Source of the DNA: Acidobacteriaceae bacterium
GTDB lineage: Bacteria; Acidobacteriota; Terriglobia; Terriglobales; Acidobacteriaceae
DNA: 16,925 bases
Assembly (NCBI GenBank): GCA_003154055.1
Contig: PMCH01000070.1
Location: forward strand, 1-16,925
Direction of reading: 5' to 3'
The translations under genes and the position numbers were made by a program. Below are positions 13,040 to 16,925 of this stretch, in pieces (the first letter of the stretch is position 1; each line of letters opens with the position of its first letter). A model generated the notes under the pieces. The model searched no databases. It was given only the letters and a program-made list of their open reading frames with translations, and had not been told where the DNA came from.

Positions 13040-15070
13040 TTACGCCCTCTGCACGCCGCCCAGCACTTCCAACGCCTTTGTGATCTTCGTCGACCACCCT
13101 GCCACTTCGTCATCCCGCAGCGTGCGATCGCGCGACTGAAATTTTGCGCGCATCAGGATCGAGTACTTGCCCGCCCCAACCTTCTCGCCGTGGAAGGTCT
13201 CCACCGGAATGAATGTCTGCAGATCGGCGATCCCCAGGTCTTCCACACCGGCCCGAATCTTCTCGAACACAACCTCATCGTCGAAGACGAACGAGAAGTC
13301 GCGCTCGACGCCGGGGAAGCGCGGCAACGCCTCATATCGTACCTTGCGCAGATCGTGCCGATAGAGCCCGTCAAGATAAAGTTCGCCGAGAAAAACATCC
13401 TGCCGCAACTTTCGTAAAGCAGCTACATCGGGGTGGATCTGTCCAAATTGCGCCACCATCGTGCCGTCCATCACCGCACGCGCCGAACGTCCGGGATGAT
13501 AGTAGCCGGCAGTCTGCGCGTCATAGGACAACGATTTGCAGGCAAACGGCGCCAGCAAGTCCTCAATATCGCCCTTCAGATCGAAGAACGTAATAGGACG
13601 CCCCGTCTGATGCACTCCCGCCTCGACCGCGCTACCGGTCGCGCCAATCGAAACGCGCTTCAACTCGACTGCCTTCCCATCGGCCAGCTGAAACACATTC
13701 CCAGCCTCGAACAGCCGGACGTCGTCCGTCCCGCGGTTCAGGTTGTAGGCCAGCATGTTCAACATGCCGGGCGCCATCGAGGTTCGCATGACCGAGGCCT
13801 CGTCGCTGATCGGGTTGGCAAGATCGATCTCTGTGGCGGGCGAAAATTTCTTCGCATCATCTTTTGAGATGAAGGTCAGCGAAATGGCCTCGTTGTAGCC
13901 GAGCGCCAGCAGGGAAGTGCGCAATTTCGCGTCCTTCTTCGCGTCCGGCTGGTCGATGACTTCGCCCGAGTATGCGGGCAACGTGTTCGGAAACTTGTCG
14001 TAGCCATGCAGGCGCGCCAGTTCCTCGATCACGTCAATCTCGCGCTCGACATCGAGCCGCCAGCTGGGAATGTGCACCAGATATTTGCCTTCGCCACCCG
14101 AACGAAACAAGAAGCCAAGGCGCTTCAGTATCCGGCTGATCTCGACCGTGCTCAATTCTTCGCCCAGGATTCGCTTCACCTCGCGAAGGTCCAGTTCGAT
14201 CGGCGCGAGGTCCAGCTGGCGCGCAATCACGTCAATGACATCTCCGATGAGCGTGCCGCCGCCAGACTCCAGAATGAGTTCCGCAACGCGGTTGGTCGAA
14301 GCAACGGTCGACTCGGAATCCGCGCCGCGCTCGAAGCGATGGGAGGCGTCGGTGTGAATCCCGTGCCGCTTCGACATCCGACGGACCGTCACCGGGTCCC
14401 ACCAAGCCGACTCGATGAGGATGTTCCGGGTCTTTTCGGTGATCATCGTGTCGTAGCCGCCCATCACGCCGGCGAGTCCGACCGGCTTCCTGGCGTCGGC
14501 CACAACCAGATCTTCCGTGGTCAATTTTCGCTCAACCCCGTCCAGCGTCTTGAGCATTTCGCCGGCTTTTGCGCGGCGAATGACCAGCTTTCTTCCCTCA
14601 AGCAGATCGAGATCAAACACGTGCGTCGGTTTGCCGGATTCCCACAGAACGTAGTTGGTGGCATCGACGGCGTTGCTGATGGGGCGCTGATCGAGAAGAG
14701 TAAGGCGGCTGGCAATCTTCGCCGGGGAAGGCTTTATCGCGGCTCCACGAATCTCCCGGGCAGTGAAGCGCGGACAGAGTGCCGGTTCCTGAATGTCAAT
14801 CGCGACGTCCGACTTCCCTTGCCGGGCGGGCAGTTTCGGCTCAATCGGCTTGAGCGGCAGATCGTAAAGTGCAGAGACCTCGCGGGCCACGCCGTAATGG
14901 TTCATGGCGTCGGGACGGTTGGTCGTGATCTCCATCTCGTAGACGGTGTTCTCGTCCTCGCCTGAGATGCCTTCAACCGCGATCCCCGCGAGCGTGAGTT
15001 CGTCCGCAAGTCGGCGGTAGTCGACCGGGAGGTCAACGAAGTCGCGTAGCCAATGGGGAGAGAGTTTCAT
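13040..15070 (-). CDS. pheT: Phenylalanine--tRNA ligase beta subunit, short form lacking the tRNA-binding OB domain
   Basis: The 676-residue beta subunit of the alpha2-beta2 enzyme that charges tRNA-Phe. The N-terminus (MKLSPHWLRDFVDL ... LAGIAVEG) runs directly into YEMEITTNRPDAMNHYGVAREV, which is the B1 remainder of the subunit. The roughly 110-residue EMAPII-like OB domain normally placed between these parts is absent; E. coli PheT has 795 residues. Next come the B3/B4 editing domain (about 95-270; NAVDATNYVLWESGKPTHVFD, GLAGVMGG, RRMSKRHGIHTDASHRFERG), the B5 domain (about 285-360), a class II-like core, and the C-terminal FDX-ACB anticodon-binding domain (about 585-676; LPRFPGVERDFSFVFDD). 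ATG 15070 has no Shine-Dalgarno, and a repeat hairpin ends 9 bases upstream. It forms a cluster with pheS. Confidence 0.95.
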   Translation of the reverse strand: MKLSPHWLRDFVDLPVDYRRLADELTLAGIAVEGISGEDENTVYEMEITTNRPDAMNHYGVAREVSALYDLPLKPIEPKLPARQGKSDVAIDIQEPALCPRFTAREIRGAAIKPSPAKIASRLTLLDQRPISNAVDATNYVLWESGKPTHVFDLDLLEGRKLVIRRAKAGEMLKTLDGVERKLTTEDLVVADARKPVGLAGVMGGYDTMITEKTRNILIESAWWDPVTVRRMSKRHGIHTDASHRFERGADSESTVASTNRVAELILESGGGTLIGDVIDVIARQLDLAPIELDLREVKRILGEELSTVEISRILKRLGFLFRSGGEGKYLVHIPSWRLDVEREIDVIEELARLHGYDKFPNTLPAYSGEVIDQPDAKKDAKLRTSLLALGYNEAISLTFISKDDAKKFSPATEIDLANPISDEASVMRTSMAPGMLNMLAYNLNRGTDDVRLFEAGNVFQLADGKAVELKRVSIGATGSAVEAGVHQTGRPITFFDLKGDIEDLLAPFACKSLSYDAQTAGYYHPGRSARAVMDGTMVAQFGQIHPDVAALRKLRQDVFLGELYLDGLYRHDLRKVRYEALPRFPGVERDFSFVFDDEVVFEKIRAGVEDLGIADLQTFIPVETFHGEKVGAGKYSILMRAKFQSRDRTLRDDEVAGWSTKITKALEVLGGVQRA

Positions 15071-15079
15071 TTGTAATTG

Positions 15080-15171
15080 CAGCTTCGAGCTACTAGCTCC
15101 TGGCTTCTAGCAACCCAACCCGTTCCTGAACTGTGGCTTGCTAGCGGCTAGCAGCTAGTAGCTAGAAGCTG
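15080..15171. repeat. Inverted pair of heptanucleotide arrays forming a long hairpin (array F)
   Basis: Two 34-nt arms (15080-15113 and 15138-15171) are inverted copies with 29 of 34 positions matching, around a 24-nt loop. Each arm is itself a tandem 7-nt repeat of GCTAGNA type (GCTAGCA, GCTAGTA, GCTAGAA). The structure fills nearly the whole 103-base pheS-pheT gap. Confidence 0.85.
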
Positions 15172-15173
15172 AT

Positions 15174-16391
15174 TCACCCAAACTGCTCCAAGAACCTGAC
15201 ATCCCCGTTAAAGAACAACTGAATGTCATCCACGCCGTACTTCAAAATTGCGATCCGCTCCACGCCCATGCCGAAAGCGAAGCCCGATACTTTTGCGGGG
15301 TCGTAGTCCACGAACCCATACACATTCGGATCGACCATGCCGCAGCCGAGCAACTCAATCCAGCCGCTGGCCTTGCAGTTTCGGCAGGGACCGCCGTCGC
15401 GTGTGCCTTTGCCGCCGCAGAAGATGCAGCTGATCTGCACATCGGCACTGGGTTCGGTGAAAGGGAAGAACGATGGGTAAAACCGCGTCTTTACGCTCGA
15501 TCCGAACAGCGCCTTCATCGCATGATCCAGCGTGCCCTTCAGATCGCAGAACGTAATGTTCGTGTCGACCGCCAGTCCCTCGACCTGGTGGAAGATGGGC
15601 GAGTGCGTAGCGTCCGGAGCGTCGTTGCGATGAACTTTCCCCGGACACACCACCCGCACCGGCGGCTTCATTTTTTCCATCGACCGGATCTGTACTGGTG
15701 AAGTGTGCGTGCGCAGCAGCAGTCGCTCGCGTGGCGGCTTCGATTCCTGTCCCGCGATGAATAGCGTGTCCTGGGTATCGCGCGCCGGATGGTTGGGCGG
15801 AAAGTTCAGCGCCTCGAAGTTGTAGTAGTCGGTCTCAATCTCCGGCCCTTCTTCAACCGAGTAGCCGAGGTTGCGGAAGACGCCGATGATCTCGTTCATC
15901 GTCTTGATGACGGGATGCTCAGCGCCGAGCGGGCGACGAATGCCGGGAAGGGTGATGTCGACACCTTGAGTGGCCCTCCATGCATCATCGAGACTTGCGT
16001 AGGATTTTCCGGATGATTCGATCAGATGACGCTGGTCGTCCGACTCCTGTCGCTGCAGGTGCGCTTCGGCGCGGCCGACCTCAACTTCGATCTTGGCCTT
16101 CAGTTCGTTGACCCGTTGGCCGACATCGCGCTTGGTCTCTTTGGGCGCAGCCTTTAACCAAAGATCATTGATTTGGGTGGTAATACCGTTCTTACGTGCC
16201 AACCAGCGGTCGCGGAAGGCTTTCCACTCCTCCCAGAGCTGCTTCCACTCGACATCATGGGCCACTTCGTTCTGGTTTCTTGCAGAGCTGACCGCCGCCG
16301 ATTCTTGATCTAGGGCAGACAGTAATTCGCGTACAGCGCTGTCGAGCGCTGAAGTCGAGAAGTCGGTTAGCTTGGGAACGGTGTAAGACAT
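15174..16391 (-). CDS. pheS: Phenylalanine--tRNA ligase alpha subunit
   Basis: The catalytic alpha subunit, which activates phenylalanine with ATP and transfers it to tRNA-Phe. It has 405 residues from ATG 16391, longer than the usual 330-350; ATG 16403 is an alternative, and neither has a strong ribosome-binding site. The N-terminal 150 residues are a charged coiled coil that binds tRNA in the family (WKQLWEEWKAFRDRW, VNELKAKIEVEVGRAEAH). The class II core follows: LLLRTHTSPVQIRSM (motif 2 region), CPGKVHRNDAPDATHSPIFHQVEG (about 249-272), PSFFPFTEPSADVQ, and motif 3 GFAFGMGVERIAILKYGVDD near 368-387. Between them is a CxxC...CxxC insert (about 320-337) that could bind zinc, as in some Gram-positive PheS. 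pheT follows after 103 bases. Confidence 0.95.
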   Translation of the reverse strand: MSYTVPKLTDFSTSALDSAVRELLSALDQESAAVSSARNQNEVAHDVEWKQLWEEWKAFRDRWLARKNGITTQINDLWLKAAPKETKRDVGQRVNELKAKIEVEVGRAEAHLQRQESDDQRHLIESSGKSYASLDDAWRATQGVDITLPGIRRPLGAEHPVIKTMNEIIGVFRNLGYSVEEGPEIETDYYNFEALNFPPNHPARDTQDTLFIAGQESKPPRERLLLRTHTSPVQIRSMEKMKPPVRVVCPGKVHRNDAPDATHSPIFHQVEGLAVDTNITFCDLKGTLDHAMKALFGSSVKTRFYPSFFPFTEPSADVQISCIFCGGKGTRDGGPCRNCKASGWIELLGCGMVDPNVYGFVDYDPAKVSGFAFGMGVERIAILKYGVDDIQLFFNGDVRFLEQFG

Positions 16392-16413
16392 GCTTTCCAG
16401 CATTCTCAAGAGT

Positions 16414-16534
16414 TGTCATCCCGAGCGAAGCGAGGGATCCCTATTCGCTCCAAGAATTCATGCCGGTGGTAGGGGTCCTTCGACTCCGCAGAACGATTCG
16501 CTTTGCGAATCGTTCTGCTCCGCTCAGGATGACA
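16414..16534. mobile_element. MITE/REP-like palindromic element between rplT and pheS
   Basis: A 121-bp element bounded by TGTCATCC (16414) and its complement GGATGACA (16534), with related inner sequence on each side (CCGAGCGAAGCGAGG versus the complement of CTCCGCTCAGG). It contains a perfect 14-bp stem with a 3-base loop at 16488-16518. It encodes nothing. The left end lies about 20 bases before the pheS start. Elements with these ends are recalled as widespread dispersed repeats; copy number here was not checked. Confidence 0.7.
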
Positions 16535-16548
16535 CGATTCAATGTAAG

Positions 16549-16580
16549 ACTGACAACTGAAAGCTGACGACCGGCAGCTA
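16549..16580. repeat. Heptanucleotide tandem repeat array G
   Basis: Four 7-nt units (ACTGACA, ACTGAAA, GCTGACG, ACCGGCA) and a terminal GCTA run up to and into the rplT stop codon (16578-16580). They directly adjoin the palindromic element on its rplT side. Confidence 0.65.
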
Positions 16581-16925
16581 CGCCGCCGCTGCGTGCGCTT
16601 TCTTCGCCTGCTCCGCCAGATGCGCAAAGCCCGCCGCATCCTTCACTGCGATGTCGGCCAGTATCTTGCGGTCGAGATCCACGCCCGCTTTCTTCAATCC
16701 GCTGATGAACTGGTTGTAATTCAGTCCGTTCAGGCGGGCGGCGGCGCCGATGCGCACGATCCAGATCGAGCGGTACTGGCGCTTCTTCTGTTTGCGTCCG
16801 GAGTAGGCAAACTTCAGTGCGCGATCGACCGCTTCTTTCGCGGACCGGTAGAGTTTGGACTTTGTTAGGAAGTACCCACTTGCGCGATCGAGTATCTTTT
16901 TGCGCTTGGCGCGGCGTTTGGTTCC
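16578..16925 (-). CDS. rplT: 50S ribosomal protein L20 (partial, N-terminus beyond window)
   Basis: The last 115 codons of L20, an early-assembly 23S rRNA-binding protein that also represses its own operon in many bacteria. The visible part starts GTKRRAKRKKILDRASGY; the usual MPRVKR-type first residues lie just past the window end. Signature segments are LYRSAKEAVDRALKFAYSGRKQKKRQYRSIWI, RIGAAARLNGLNYNQFISGLKKAGVDLDRKILADIAV, and the C-terminal FAHLAEQAKKA. The full protein would be about 121 residues, near the family norm. It leads the pheS-pheT cluster on the same strand, the common infC-rpmI-rplT-pheST order, but with about 190 bases of repeat sequence before pheS. Confidence 0.96.
   Translation of the reverse strand, partial: GTKRRAKRKKILDRASGYFLTKSKLYRSAKEAVDRALKFAYSGRKQKKRQYRSIWIVRIGAAARLNGLNYNQFISGLKKAGVDLDRKILADIAVKDAAGFAHLAEQAKKAHAAAA

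Noticed and set aside
29..16580. CRISPR array
   Set aside because: The repeats are 7-nt tandem units without spacers of constant length, and no cas gene is present.

Overview
The window looks like a chromosomal segment from an Acidobacteriota bacterium (probably class Terriglobia). The grounds are three secreted proteins of the acidobacterial VWFA-related type, a TonB-like protein with the Cys-rich tail usual in that phylum, high GC, and frequent short intergenic repeats. No sequence search was possible, so this placement is by recognition only.

Region 1 (1-8 kb) is a secreted-protein cluster. A VWFA-related protein on the minus strand is divergent from a second one on the plus strand. These are followed by a 1131-residue astacin-type metalloprotease with IPT-like and four choice-of-anchor/ASH-type beta-sandwich domains, a small DUF3052 protein and a third VWFA-related protein. 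Region 2 (8-10 kb) is housekeeping on the minus strand: an RluD-type pseudouridine synthase and Lgt, the first enzyme of lipoprotein maturation. Region 3 (10-12.4 kb, minus strand) holds a class I/II aminotransferase, a small coiled-coil protein, zapA and, in the 533-base gap after zapA, a strong candidate for 6S RNA with its own promoter, a rod-like fold and a terminator. Region 4 (12.4-17 kb) has a TonB-C-terminal-domain protein on the plus strand, convergent with the translation cluster rplT-pheS-pheT on the minus strand. PheT lacks the usual N-terminal tRNA-binding OB domain.

The most unusual theme is a family of degenerate tandem repeats with a strict 7-nt period (units such as CTGANGG, ACTGGGT, GCTAGNA, GGTCACN). 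Seven arrays occur in the window, nearly all at the 3' ends of minus-strand genes. One pair forms a long hairpin next to the pheT start, and another has become the C-terminal codons of lgt. A separate MITE-like palindromic element with TGTCATCC ends sits between rplT and pheS. No tRNA, rRNA, CRISPR array, transposase or phage gene was seen.
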